A stretch of DNA of 32,884 nucleotides from Scedosporium boydii. Its lineage: Eukaryota > Ascomycota > Sordariomycetes > Microascales > Microascaceae. The notes beneath the pieces were generated by a model. The model was not told the DNA's origin and did not search any database. It saw only the letters and a list, made by a program, of their open reading frames with translations. This document shows, piece by piece, positions 21,863-32,250 of the stretch. The stretch's first letter is position 1; each line of letters starts with the position of its first letter. A program made the position numbers and the translations under genes. The stretch is from contig NJFT01000334.1 in the NCBI GenBank assembly GCA_002221725.1, positions 1-32,884 on the forward strand. The letters run 5' to 3'.

Positions 21863-22678
21863 ATGCCGCCAACACACTGGATATTAGCAATCATCCTGCT
21901 CGCCCTACGAGCATTCGGGTTCGACCCGATTGACATCGCCTTCCTTCCGGACTCAGAGCCAAGGTCGCTTGAAGCATCTGTTATAACTCATTCTGTTAGT
22001 TCCTTTGGTACTACGATCGAAGTTAAACCGGGAACCACTCAGGGGGTGTTGGCGATGCGAATTATCCTCTCACTCCGAGCTGACTGCCCGTCCGCGGAAA
22101 CCCCAGAAAATGATGCATGTCGCGCGGCTGGAATCTATCCAGCAGACATTGACCACACAGTGCCCGACAAATGGGGGGGGACAACGACCTATCCGGCCGA
22201 CAACAGCACGACGACCTGGGGTTGTTCGATGGGAACTGTATCAGCGGGCGGAGACGACCTCACGGCCAACTGTTCGAAGACTATCGAGTCAGCCGGAAGC
22301 CTACGCACTGAATCTACCGTATACGACAACTGTTACGTCCTCGCTCACGTGCGACCCGTTGTGATGACGGCCGGGGTGGACAAGATCAAACCCCCTCCGC
22401 CAACAGTAGTCACAATTCATAACGACGAAGTCATCACATATAGTGCTGACGCGCTTATATCGATTTATAGCGAGATAATTTCTTCGGATGGATGTCCTGC
22501 GAGTGAAACTGTCATGTGGGCGGGCTCAGTCCAACCAGGCCAAACCGAAACGGCTCCGAGCTCGGCGTCGCCAACCAACGGAGGATCCGACGAGAACGCC
22601 GGGACAAGAAGATTTGGTGGTAATTCTCTAGGCAAGTGGGCTGGAATCGGCATCACTGCTCTAATAATAGGCCTTTAA
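21863..22678 (+). CDS. predicted GPI-anchored cell-surface protein
   Basis: Single-exon gene of 271 residues. The chosen ATG directly precedes a signal peptide (HWILAIILLALRAFGF), whereas the frame upstream of it lacks such character. The mature part has several Cys (for example CPSAETPENDAC and WGCSMGTVS) and a sequence reading YVLAHVRPVVMTAG, features of a large uncharacterised family of fungal GPI proteins. It ends in a Ser/Gly/Asn-rich spacer, GGSDENAG, then a short basic stretch and a terminal hydrophobic tail WAGIGITALIIGL, the arrangement expected for GPI attachment. It is likely in the plasma membrane or cell wall. Role unknown; it is transcribed in the same direction as the HET gene but with its own promoter. 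Confidence 0.75.
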   Translation: MPPTHWILAIILLALRAFGFDPIDIAFLPDSEPRSLEASVITHSVSSFGTTIEVKPGTTQGVLAMRIILSLRADCPSAETPENDACRAAGIYPADIDHTVPDKWGGTTTYPADNSTTTWGCSMGTVSAGGDDLTANCSKTIESAGSLRTESTVYDNCYVLAHVRPVVMTAGVDKIKPPPPTVVTIHNDEVITYSADALISIYSEIISSDGCPASETVMWAGSVQPGQTETAPSSASPTNGGSDENAGTRRFGGNSLGKWAGIGITALIIGL

Positions 22679-24496
22679 CTGAGGCCTGGCTCCTATCCCG
22701 GTAGCCCTGGAAACAGATCTCATCATGTGTATTCTCTTTACCGGCATGGCCCTGTTCCGGGAACAGTATGAGCGGGCAATGGGCAAGGCCAGGGAAAATG
22801 GCCACCTTGCGGTTGTGGACCTGTTGAGGTCGTCTTGCGAGCCGATTCCGGTTTTGTAGGAGGGAATGGAAGATATAAATGATGCTGAGCATGGCCTGGA
22901 TCCGGGTAGAAGCCCATTCGAGGAGTTCATTTCCTGGCGATAATGTTGAAACACCATGATTGAGGTGCTAACGAGTCATGGCCTCCTTTGGATCTAGGCC
23001 TGAGCATTGCTTTCTCAGTACATGGTATTATTGGAACTAAGATAACGTCCAATGTTATAGGGTTAAAGTAGCTAGGTAGCTGGCGTTGTTTTATTATCTT
23101 GCCCCAGTGGTAATCTAACAGGTATTACTGAAAGAGATGATGCCGGTTAGTACATTTCATGGCTGAGTCTAAGTCGGTCCTTGTTGGCAAGAGTTCTCAA
23201 TGAGAAGTGTACTACTGTACATTCGGTCTCATCCTTCTGCCATGACACGGCCGATACCTCGGATGTCCATCGATCCGAGGGACGCTCGCACGAGACAAGA
23301 TCACAAACTTCTTCAGAGATTGGAATTCAGTAAAAGGATTTTGGGAGCCCCGCGAACCGAGTTACTTGTAGAAAAGTAGCACAGGGGTAGAGGAGGGAAA
23401 AGATCTCGAGAGCCTGGCCTCATTTGAGACACGAATGAGGGTGGGTGTCCTTACATGCTGCAGGGTAGCAAGGGACCAATGACGGCAAGCAATTTGAGCC
23501 AATCATCACGACTGAGAATCTATGGTTGCGGGTTTGAAGGCTGCTGAGAATTTTGTGTGCAACGCCGCGAATTCCCGATCGGAAAATGCAATGGGTGAAG
23601 AATAGCATAGCCCCTGGTCACTAGAGTCAAACCAATGGATGCCATTCGCTGTGCACACCGTACCCTGAGGAGCAGCGTGCTACACTTTGATTGGCAGGGA
23701 CCACTCCTGACGCGTGCTGTACCATGGGCTGAGCAAAGAAAGCAGAGAGAGAGGAAAAGAATGAGAGAAACCAGGAATAAAAAATGAAGAAATGATCAAT
23801 AGCCCTTTTGCATCCCACAGCAAAAGCGTCTAGTCGTGGCATGTACTGAGTGGTCTAAGATGTCCTGCATGGAGGTCTGAAATTCACTCGGGTTTTTTTC
23901 TTTTTTCCTCGCCTGCCTTTCGTGTACTTTCTTCTGAGGTAGCGAAGAGGAAGAGTTTCTGTGACGACCGAGTTCTACGTTCTACGACTACACGCCGGGA
24001 GTGTGAGTGGAGGAGGTGGGCAACGAGTGGACGATGAGTGGGCCGACGTCTCCGCGCTGGCCACGCCTTGGGGCCACAACCCGCTTACTGCAGGGTGATC
24101 TCTTTGATTTTTAGAAATAGTTACCCGCCAATAGAATATCTTCTAATGGGGAAATAGAAGATGGCCGGGTAGAGAATGGGGCTAGATGGCCATCCGGAAC
24201 ATATATCTGGGGGTGAAGGGTCACCGAAGCGGCCCAGAGCCCTGCTCCGTCCTGACCTATGGGTGTGCCAGCCAAAGAGTCGTAGTTGCTCCTAGAACGT
24301 ACATAAATACCAGGCCTATCTACCTAGAAGTTGACTGAGAATTCATCGCCACTCGCAAACTGCAAAATCTAAGGCCGTCCTAGACCCAGACCTTTGAATG
24401 AAAGGTGCTATCTTTGCGAATCACTGGACAACCTCTTTCGTTCGTCAATCATAGAATACTTCCAGTCTCTCTACATTCTGCCTATATAGCCAAAAC
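22679..24496. other. long intergenic region
   Basis: A 1.8-kb stretch with no supported gene; open frames stay under 100 codons and lack protein character. It contains a perfect 8-bp inverted repeat at 23257-23280 and a purine-rich patch at 23739-23790. It probably includes the promoter of the small gene at 24497. Confidence 0.5.
23257..23280. other. perfect 8-bp inverted repeat
   Basis: CCTCGGAT and ATCCGAGG flank an 8-nt spacer. It could form a GC-rich hairpin or bind a dimeric regulator; inverted CGG-type half-sites are typical of Zn2Cys6 proteins. No function is shown. Confidence 0.5.
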
Positions 24497-24830
24497 ATGA
24501 GCCAGCAACAAGTACTGAAATCTGTTCTTCTTTTTTTTTGTTCCTAGCCCGTGTGTGCTAATCCTTCTGCTCTGACATCAGGTGCCAGGCCCCGCGAAGG
24601 AGCCCGAGCCTCCCATTTTTCAGAAATACGAGAAGCAGAACCCGGAGCACAAGCAACCCTCCCCTGAGCATCAATCCGGGTGCAAAATGAGTTCGTTGGG
24701 TGAAAAGAGGATCAAGAATGCAGATTTGCAGAACGTCGCGGAAAGAAGTGGGATGCTGGTAGGGGCCCATCCAATGCAGCGTTGGCTCGAAGAGGATCAG
24801 TATGACGGACCTTTCTGTTTGTTTAACTGA
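24497..24830 (+). CDS. small two-exon hypothetical protein
   Basis: Exons 24497-24511 and 24582-24830 give 87 residues. The first exon is only 15 nt (MSQQQ). The 70-nt intron has GTACTG as donor, a GCTAAT branch, a pyrimidine-rich stretch and a CAG acceptor at 24579-24581, and it keeps the frame. The product is hydrophilic and charged, beginning with a Pro/Glu/Lys-rich segment (VPGPAKEPEPPIFQKYEKQ) and ending in RWLEEDQYDGPFCLFN. It has no signal peptide or membrane segment, so a cytosolic or nuclear location is expected. No family is recognised. A TATATAG lies just upstream of the ATG. Protein-like composition and clean splice signals support it, but length leaves doubt. Confidence 0.55.
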
Positions 24831-25491
24831 TACGCGACATGCCTGTGTGGCTGTCCACCCCGTTCACTGGGGACATCAACCTGCTGCTAGCAGCTCTGTC
24901 GATGTCGAAGTAAACAGCCAGGACTAGGGCAGCGATGTTAACGGAGAGAGTACAAGAACATTGACTGGGTTCTCGAGTCCATCAGGTTTTACCTCCTAGA
25001 TTGCTTCGTTTCGCTCACACGTATTTACCATCGTATCATGTTTTAATCGTGCCTCCGGGCATTTTGCCAGTGAAAGGACATGAGTGGGCGGCATCTGGGA
25101 GCCAAATTGTCCGGCTCTTCCAAGGGCACACAGCTGTCGGAAAGACCTCCTGTCGGGAGCCTCTACAATACCGTTCGCCTACGAGAATCACGGGCGGCTT
25201 CGCCGTGTGATCCCTTCTATATGTCTTCCGTACTGCTTCCCTATCATCGACCAGACCCTGGCCTGGGGTTTGAGGTCTTGTCGGGAATGAATCCACTACT
25301 GGGGGACGGGGTACAAAACTTGAATGCCCAATTAGGACATTTTCGTAATAAATGAAGCCTTTTCCCGAGTCCCTTCCTCCACGCGCCTCGGTGACTAACT
25401 GAGCATTGCTGTCTAGTGTCGGGTGGCCCACGGCGCCAATTTCAAAATCCGTCCCAATGCAACTTTGGAGAGAATATGAATGAAGCATCCA
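24831..25491. other. intergenic region
   Basis: Between the small gene and the 3' end of the O-methyltransferase. Overlapping frames of 70-150 codons exist on both strands (for example ATG 25080, +), but none shows a recognised motif; no gene is called. Confidence 0.4.
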
Positions 25492-26920
25492 TTATCCAGC
25501 CCATTCTACCTCAATAAACCACATGCGCGACCTCTCCGGTTTCCAAATCCTATTGAACTTATACCGCTCATCGGCCCGCCTAAACAACTCCTTCCAGTCA
25601 TCCGGCTCCCTCTCGCGCGCATTCACGGTGACTTGCATAAAGAGGTCGAGGGTCCTCATCGTCCGCTCCTCAATGTATCCCACGGTCCCGGGCTCCGGCA
25701 TGGCTCCGTCATTGATGATGATCTTCGCACCCGGCCGCAGTGCGGGCACGAGAGCCTGTAGAATCTGCACGCAGTACTTGTCAGCGAAGCCGTGGAAGAT
25801 CATGCGGAAGAAGTACGCCTCGGCCGTGACTGGCTGCGGCGTGAAGAAGTCATGCGTTGTGAGTTGTACTCTCGATTGCAGAGCGTCGGGGACCTTGCCA
25901 ATGGTCTCGGGGGTGCGCATCCCGTCTGTGTCTTGGACGATAAAATTCAGTGTTGGAAACGCTGCCGCAATGGCAAAGGAAACGTATCCCTGGTTTCCGC
26001 CCATCTACGTAATGTAACATCAGCAGTACATCCAAAGAGCGGCGGTGGCGTTGTGAAAGTTTACATCTACGACTGTGGCACCTTCAGGCAGGTTACCCCA
26101 CGGATATCCCTCGACAACCAATGCCAAAGAGTATCCCTCCCCGCCGCCATGGGCCTGCATGGCCAGATTATATCTCTTGGCGAACACCTCATCCTGTTGA
26201 AGATAGTCGAACCATGGAAGACTCTGGTTGTAGGCAAGATTGACACCCGTCTCGGTAGGCTCCTCGCTAGCCGGCCACTTCTTCATAGCGCTGACGACGT
26301 TGGCAATGGGCAGCCACAGGTCGTTGCACATGAATCCAACCCAGTTATTTAGGGGCGTATCCTCGAGAATTAGCCGCGAAGTGCGTGTGTGCGCGACGAA
26401 TCCTTTTTTTGGCTCGGCAAAGACGCGGTTCGTAATGGCATGGCGGATGAGGCGGCGCAGGTTGAGCACCGGGATATCGAGCCCGTTGTTGAGCTTCACA
26501 ACTTTGGCCGTCAGGTCCTCGTATGAAATCATGCCATCCAGCGGAACAGCGTGAGCGACTTTAAATTCCCATATTGCTTGAAGCGACAAGTTGTTGACGC
26601 ACTGACGGGACGATAGATCAGTCCGATGCCATGTCCCCCAGAGAAGAACACATTGGGGTGCTTACATCCCAGGCTAAGTATCGCAAGCCCTCCTTTGGGC
26701 CAACAGCAGTGTCATGCAGCTCCTTGGTCAGTGCTATGAGCTCTAAGCGAGCCTTGTATGGCTCTTCGTCCTCGGGGGGGATTGGAAACTCGGCGAGTCC
26801 ATTCACATCGAATGACGCGGCGTCAAGAGCTTTAGCAGTGAGATAATCCGAAATAATTTTTGTCTTTTCTGAAATAGCCTGACTAAGAGCTGTCATTCGC
26901 TCAACAGACGCGGGTGCCAT
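25492..26920 (-). CDS. SAM-dependent O-methyltransferase, family 2 (sterigmatocystin OMT-like)
   Basis: Transfers a methyl group from S-adenosylmethionine to a hydroxyl of a small molecule, typically a polyketide or phenolic in fungal secondary metabolism. Exons 26920-26666, 26601-26065 and 26004-25492 give 434 residues, near the usual length for fungal members (about 400). Introns of 64 and 60 nt sit between whole codons. An N-terminal helical dimerisation region is followed by the SAM motif VVDMGGNQG (262-270), assembled across the second splice, IVQD in the next strand, and the active-site block FFRMIFHGFADKY with the expected catalytic His (335). IINDGAMPEPG and the final acidic segment RTLDLFMQVTVNARERE complete the catalytic domain. 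It is cytosolic by lack of signal. It diverges from the LaeA-like gene, suggesting shared control. Substrate unknown. Confidence 0.92.
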
Positions 26921-28092
26921 GGTCGCTTGGTGTTGACTTGTGGGCTTCGAGCTCAAAGGCAATGGGGGAATGTATCACAGAGGTCTTACCCCCGCTCTCC
27001 TGAGTTATCAGAAATTTTCATTAATCCTGTCATGATCCGGCTGGTGCTTGCTACCTTGTATCTAGGTCCTTTGGTCGTTTATTCTCGCATTCTCCTGCTG
27101 CTGGAGCATAGTGCTACCAATGACACTGTCCCACGTGGATGCATCATGCGCGTAACCCCGGCCCCCCAATCTCGAGGTCACGTGGCTCTCTTGCGACAAG
27201 TTGCAGCTCGTGCAACTACGAAGTACAGTTGGACCTCTTTATAACGATGCAGTTTTCCTCATCGATTATTGTAATGGGGGGGACCAGTAAGAAGGGCCCT
27301 CTGGTCAGCGTAAGGAGTCGATTGGCAGTGCTACCTAACGCGTCCATTCTCAGGTCTGCAATCACTATATTTTCAGTGTTCCCAGCACTGCGCCACTATT
27401 ATTTACTAGAGCAATGCACGACCTGTGTAAGAGGAGGTTTTTAGGTAGGATATTGAAGCCAATCGCTTTGGAATAAGAATGCGAGTCCTGGCTACATACT
27501 TATGGTTAGTGGGTACTGATCCAGGCGATAATTAGTTACTTATTTTAAGGTGTCCTTATTCAGCTCCCTCTCTTCTTTGAACCCATCAGTCAGGTCCAGT
27601 ATATTACTAACTAGTCCGCATTTTATAGATACTAAAAAGCAGAATTCTATAGGTTGATGAGGCGGAATAAGCTTAATGCCGGTAGACTATTGCAGAGTGT
27701 CCGTGTCAAACAATATTGCGCCAACGCTGAGTGCACAGAAAATACCACAACGAACGCTGAGGGTTCAAGAATTTCGTGCGCCACGGTCACCAAGGAGTGA
27801 TTAGTAAGATTGCGCGACCAGTCATGTGGGATATTTCGGCGCTGACCGCCGCCTCATGTCTCCATCGCCGCCCCGCTCCATTGACCCGCCGAGGTCGTTA
27901 GGTCGTCATTTGAGCCGGCATAAGGAGTAGGAACAATTGACTTTCTCTTTCTAGATACCATCACCACGTCTTCTGTTTACGTTCTACATCTTGGTTGGGA
28001 AACACTGCCAGCCCACTGGATTGGGCCGACCCCATGGTATCGCCTCCAAAGCTCAATTCAAGCATATCAGCGGTCTAGACGCGAATGTAATC
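26921..28092. promoter_or_regulatory. shared divergent promoter of the two methyltransferase genes
   Basis: A 1.17-kb region between the opposite starts of the O-methyltransferase and the LaeA-like gene, with no supported gene inside. Two CACGTG E-boxes lie 47 bp apart, at 27132-27137 and 27179-27184. A direct repeat GGTCGTTAGGTCGTC lies near 27893. Co-regulation of the pair is an inference from the arrangement. Confidence 0.45.
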
Positions 28093-29363
28093 ATGGAAGG
28101 GAACGCGGTTGACACAGCGACCGCGATGCCCGCCAGTGACTCGAAGACCAGCACGCCCGTGACAACGAAAACCCCCCCTCCTGCGGCGAGAGAGTCCTCA
28201 CCCTCAGTGAATCCGACGTCGACCACGCACGAGCCGCAGCAAGCGCCGAGCGGTACTGAAACGACAACGATCGAGGCCGACGCAATTCCCTACGACGACT
28301 CCGTCAGCGACGCTGGCTACGAGACAGATGGAGCGTCGCGAGCGTCGACGTCCATCAGCAGCAGCGTGCGCGACTATACCTTCGAGAACAGCCGGCGATA
28401 CCATAAGTTCCAGGAGGGAAGATACCAGTTCCCCAACGACGAGCCGGAACAAGAGAGAGAGGACATGAAACACGCCATGATTGTGCATCTGTGTGACGGC
28501 AAGCTGCATTTCGCGCCTCTGGAGAATCCGAAACGAGTCCTAGATGTAGGAACCGGAACGGGGATATGGGCCATTGATAGTAAGTGGCTCCTGTCCATTC
28601 AGTCTCGCTGATGGCTAGAAGGGGAGGACGCATGTTGGCTGCACGCCTCTGCATCCTAGATCCACGGTTACATGCTGCGGACAATCACTAACGATATATT
28701 CCTGCAGTGGGAGACGAGTATCCAGAAGCCGATGTCCAAGGCATAGACCTGAGTCCCATTCAACCGCAGTGGGTGCCACCCAACGTCCGTTTCATAGTCG
28801 ACGACGCGGAAGCCGAATGGATCTATCCGCCAGACTCGCTAGACTACGTGCACATCCGGCACATGGCATCCTCGATCCGTGATTGGCCAACGTTACTATC
28901 CCGAGCATACCATGCTCTGGAACCGGGGGGATGGATCGAGCTGCAAGAGCTACGATTCGAGCTGGAGTGCGACGACGAGACCCTTCGCCCAGAAAACCAG
29001 GTGGCCGAGTTCTTTCAGAATGTTAAAAAGGGACTCGCAGTGTTCAATGTGGATTTGTTGGCGATGCGGCACAACAAGCAGAAGCTCATCCAGGCAGGCT
29101 TTGTCAACGTCTCGGAGAGGGTCTTCAAGGTTCCGCTGGGCGTGTGGCCTAAGGATCCCAGGATGAAGACGATCGGTTTGTACAATAGAAGCATGATACA
29201 CGACGCTCTTCAGGGCGTTTCTATCAAGCCGTTCACGCATGGCTTGAAATGGTCGCCGGAAGAGATCGAGGTCTATTTGGTTAGCGTAAGGAAGGATCTG
29301 ATGGATAGCAGCCAGCACGCATACATTCCTTTTCATGTCGTTACGGGTCAGAAACCAGGTTAG
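28093..29363 (+). CDS. LaeA-like class I SAM-dependent methyltransferase
   Basis: Two exons, 28093-28579 and 28708-29363, give 380 residues. The 128-nt intron has a GTAAGT donor, a CTAAC branch and a CAG acceptor and splits a Met codon right after the SAM motif. The first about 90 residues are Ser/Thr/Pro-rich and probably disordered, with the family's DDSVSDAGYETD segment. Then come SVRDYTFENSRRYHKFQEG, characteristic of LaeA-like proteins, the SAM-binding motif VLDVGTGTGIWAID (149-162) and VQGIDLSPIQP. The family includes LaeA, a nuclear regulator of secondary metabolism, but also many paralogues acting on metabolites; orthology to LaeA itself is not shown. The start at 28093 is the first in-frame ATG. 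It diverges from the O-methyltransferase. Confidence 0.9.
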
Positions 29364-29604
29364 GAGTTAGGACACGGTACAATCTTTTCAGTTTAATAAT
29401 GTAGAAATTGCTTGGATCAGGACACTTAGTACAGACAGGGTCGTTGTAATAGCCGGAACAGTTCGTGCTTTAATTTATTATAAATAGAATAGCCCTATTA
29501 AATAGGTATAACGGGCTCGACTGTTACGCGACGGAAGGCGCGATGGGCGATGTGGCCATATAGAATATAATAATAGATAAGATGTTGTTCTTTCTAAGTT
29601 CTAC
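29364..29604. mobile_element. AT-rich relic sequence (possible LTR remnant)
   Basis: AT-rich stretch with a short inverted repeat CCTATT-A-AATAGG at about 29492-29504 and a segment beginning TGTTAC and ending TGACA (about 29521-29610) that has the TG...CA ends of an LTR. No target-site duplication, second LTR or primer-binding site is seen, so this is only a suggestion. Confidence 0.2.
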
Positions 29605-30048
29605 TTGACATGGCGGCGGCACGCGGCATTCCTTTTATGTGGCTCCCTAGTTCCCGTGACAGAAGGCCAGGCTGAACCTAAGAAAAGAGTCGGTATCTGC
29701 AGAAACGCAGCCGAGGATCTTCACAAGCACCTTTATGACGCCCTTGAACTTGTTGTTGCCGGCTCTAAGGAGAATTTGGGCGGAGAGCTCATCAGAACCG
29801 CACAGTTTGCTTGTTCGCATAGATTACAGATACGTCAGACTTGATAAGTTGGGGTTTTTAATGCCGCTCGAACTATCTTCGATCTTCTCAGTCGGTACGC
29901 CATCAAGTCGATAACTCGGGGACATCAAGCAGTCTTAATCAATATCGATCATACCCAGAAGCAGCGGGTACTCGACTTACTTCAAATGCGCTTCGAGGCG
30001 GCAGAAGGAAACAAGGACGGCGAGGCGACGCGAAATGAGAGAGAATAG
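29605..30048 (+). pseudogene. relic open frame of unknown identity, split by two adjacent stops
   Basis: One frame stays open for about 147 codons, interrupted only by TGA-TAA at 29842-29847. The upstream half (KKRVGICRNAAEDLHKHLY) and the downstream half (AARTIFDLLSRYAIKSITRG) both read like real helical protein. CGA-CAA mutated by C-to-T would produce exactly this pair of stops. No ATG starts it and no family is recognised. It lies between AT-rich relic DNA and the repeat at the exporter's 3' end, so it may be a mobile-element or gene fragment. Confidence 0.35.
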
Positions 30049-30097
30049 AGGACAGAAAGAAAAAGGGGGCGGAAGCGGGGTGGCCAACTTCATATGC

Positions 30098-32250
30098 TTA
30101 ACAGGCCAAGACATTTCCCGCCTGCCTTCGCCTGAGCCCATCACCCTCAACTGAAGCAGCTTGGTCGCCCGGTTGACTACTGCTAGATTCTGGCTGTTCT
30201 GGTTGTTGACTTGCCTTGCCCCTATCTACGCCGAGTATCACCTCCTTTGTTTCACGACTTAGATGGTGGCCGCGGATCAAGAAGTTTAGAATCGTCGAGA
30301 ATCCTGCAAATGCGACATACTAACAAGTACGTGAGAAGTCAGTGTGAGATGGCATGTACTCCAAGTGAGGATGAAGCTGAACTCGACATACCATGATCCA
30401 CACTGTCCTCAACGCATCAAAATACGTCCGTCTAATGACGTCCTGCTGCTCTCCGGGGAGAGTCCGGATGAGATCGACATGAGCCGAAGCTTGCTCGCCG
30501 CTAAAATTGCCAGCGAGATGCGGCCCCAACTGGTCAACAAGGTGCGGATTCTTCACATTCATTTCGTTTTGGAAGATGACGCCGCCAACCACGACGGACA
30601 CGGCTGTGGCGATGGACCGGCCGAAGCCCATTGTAGCGATGACAGCGGCCGTGTCGAGCTCGGTGGCCGCGGCTTGAGCAGCGAGGAGGGGACCCTCGAT
30701 GTTCATGCCGACGCCGATGCCGGCGAGGATCTCGAAGACGAAAAGTTTCTTCAGGTCCTTCTCAAACTCTAGGTTGAGGAAGAGCCCGATGCCGAGCGTT
30801 AGGGCCACCTGGGCGAAGTACATGACGGGTAGGTACTTGCCCGTTTTCTGGATGAATACCCCAGCGAAGGCGGCTGCGAGGGATGACGAGATGATGAGGG
30901 GTAGGAGGTGGACGCCGGAGGAGAGTGCATTAGATCCGAGCACCGACTGCGAATAGAGGGGCAGGTAGTAGGCCAGGCCCATGAAAACGTACGAGTTGAA
31001 GGCGAAGACGCCGTAAGCCGCCACCGTCGACCTGCTGGTGAACAGCCGTAATGGGATGACGGGGTTTCGGGCGAGCTTCCACTCGTTGATGAGGAAGATG
31101 CCGACGACTACTACGCCAAATACGATGAGGTTGATGACGGTGGCGGATGACCAGGGGAATGTGACGTCGCCAAAATCGAGACCGAGGAGAATCATCAAAG
31201 TACCACCCATGATGAGGACACTTCCGGTCCAGTCGATAGCCTTGAGCCCCGATAAGACTGAGGTGTTGGGATTAGGGACCTTCAAAAAGAAGAACAGCAC
31301 GAAGAATACCGCTGCGCCAATAGGCACTGAGGAGAAATCATTAGTACCATAAAAGTAAACAAGTTCCACGGTAGAGGAAAGATATTATAAATGACCTACA
31401 GTTGATCCAGAAACACCACCTCCAGCTGCGAGGGCCATCGTCAGTCACTAAACCGCCTAGACTAAAAAGCACCGAGATATACCACTCACCTCAATTCGGT
31501 AGTGAAAACACCGCCGAGGACCGGGCCGACGGCGCTTCCCACGGCCCAAACAATAGACGTGATAGCCAAATACAACGCCCGGTCCCTCAACGAAAAAGTA
31601 TCACAAATGATGATATTGACCATCATGCCTATCCCCGATGCGCCAAGACCCTGAATGGTGCGACCAACAATCAATGCGTCCATCGTAGGAGCTAGCGCGC
31701 AGAGAAGACTGGCAACAAGGAAGATGGACAGCGCAATCAGCATGATGGGCTTCCGGCCCCAAATGTCGGCCACGGACCCCCACACGGGTGTGATGGCGGT
31801 GTAGGCCAGGATAAAGGCACTACCCACCCAGATGTAGCCCGAGGGAGACTCGAAGTCGCCCACGATGGCCGGGATAGCGGGCGTGACGATGGTGAGATCC
31901 AGGGCTGACAGCGTTACGGACAGGCAAAGTGGAGCCATGATCAAGGCGATGGCTCCGCGTGAGGGCTTGTTTGTCGTTTCTGCTCCCTCCGCTCCCGGAA
32001 GCTCCTCTCCTGGGGAAGTGCGGTTGGCGGCTGCAAGCGAGACCAGTTGTATCGGACAATTCTCCCTCTCCCGTGGCTGCGTATTATTAGGGCCGGAAGG
32101 CTCGGCATCAAGCTCTTTGGGGTCATTGATCGTGTGCCCCTCGTTCGTGCTGGAGCCGATATCCCGGACAGCCGATGGAAGTGATGATCCCGCCATCTTA
32201 GGTCCAACATCGCTGAGAGACGGTGGGCAGAGGATCGTCTCGGCATCCAT
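30098..32250 (-). CDS. MFS exporter, DHA2 family (14 transmembrane segments)
   Basis: Proton-driven efflux pump of the plasma or vacuolar membrane, of the family that exports drugs, toxins and fungal metabolites. Four exons, 32250-31490, 31425-31400, 31326-30392 and 30319-30098, give 647 residues. Exon 2 is only 26 nt but supplies the conserved SWRWCFWIN, which continues into LPIGAAVFF after splicing; introns are 64, 73 and 72 nt with GTGAGT, GTAGGT and GTATGT donors. A hydrophilic N-terminus of about 100 residues precedes the membrane core; motif A is present as GSVADIWGRKP, and LSALDLTIVTPAIPAIV is the typical first segment. The last 24 sense codons before the final Cys are copy B of a 72-bp repeat, giving a basic tail QAGNVLAC unlike that of usual relatives. 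Proximity to two methyltransferases suggests metabolite export. Confidence 0.92.
30104..30175 (-). repeat. 72-bp dispersed repeat, copy B, inside the exporter's last exon
   Basis: Pairs with 10255-10326 at 63 of 72 positions by hand alignment. It covers the codons for the exporter's C-terminal tail up to three residues before the stop region; similarity continues weakly past the stop codon. Either this exporter's end was captured from a repeat, or copy A is a fragment of a duplicated exporter. Confidence 0.85.

Noticed and set aside
25036..25488. 150-codon minus-strand and 91-codon plus-strand frames
   Set aside because: They overlap each other, have no motifs and lie in the likely 3' region of the O-methyltransferase.
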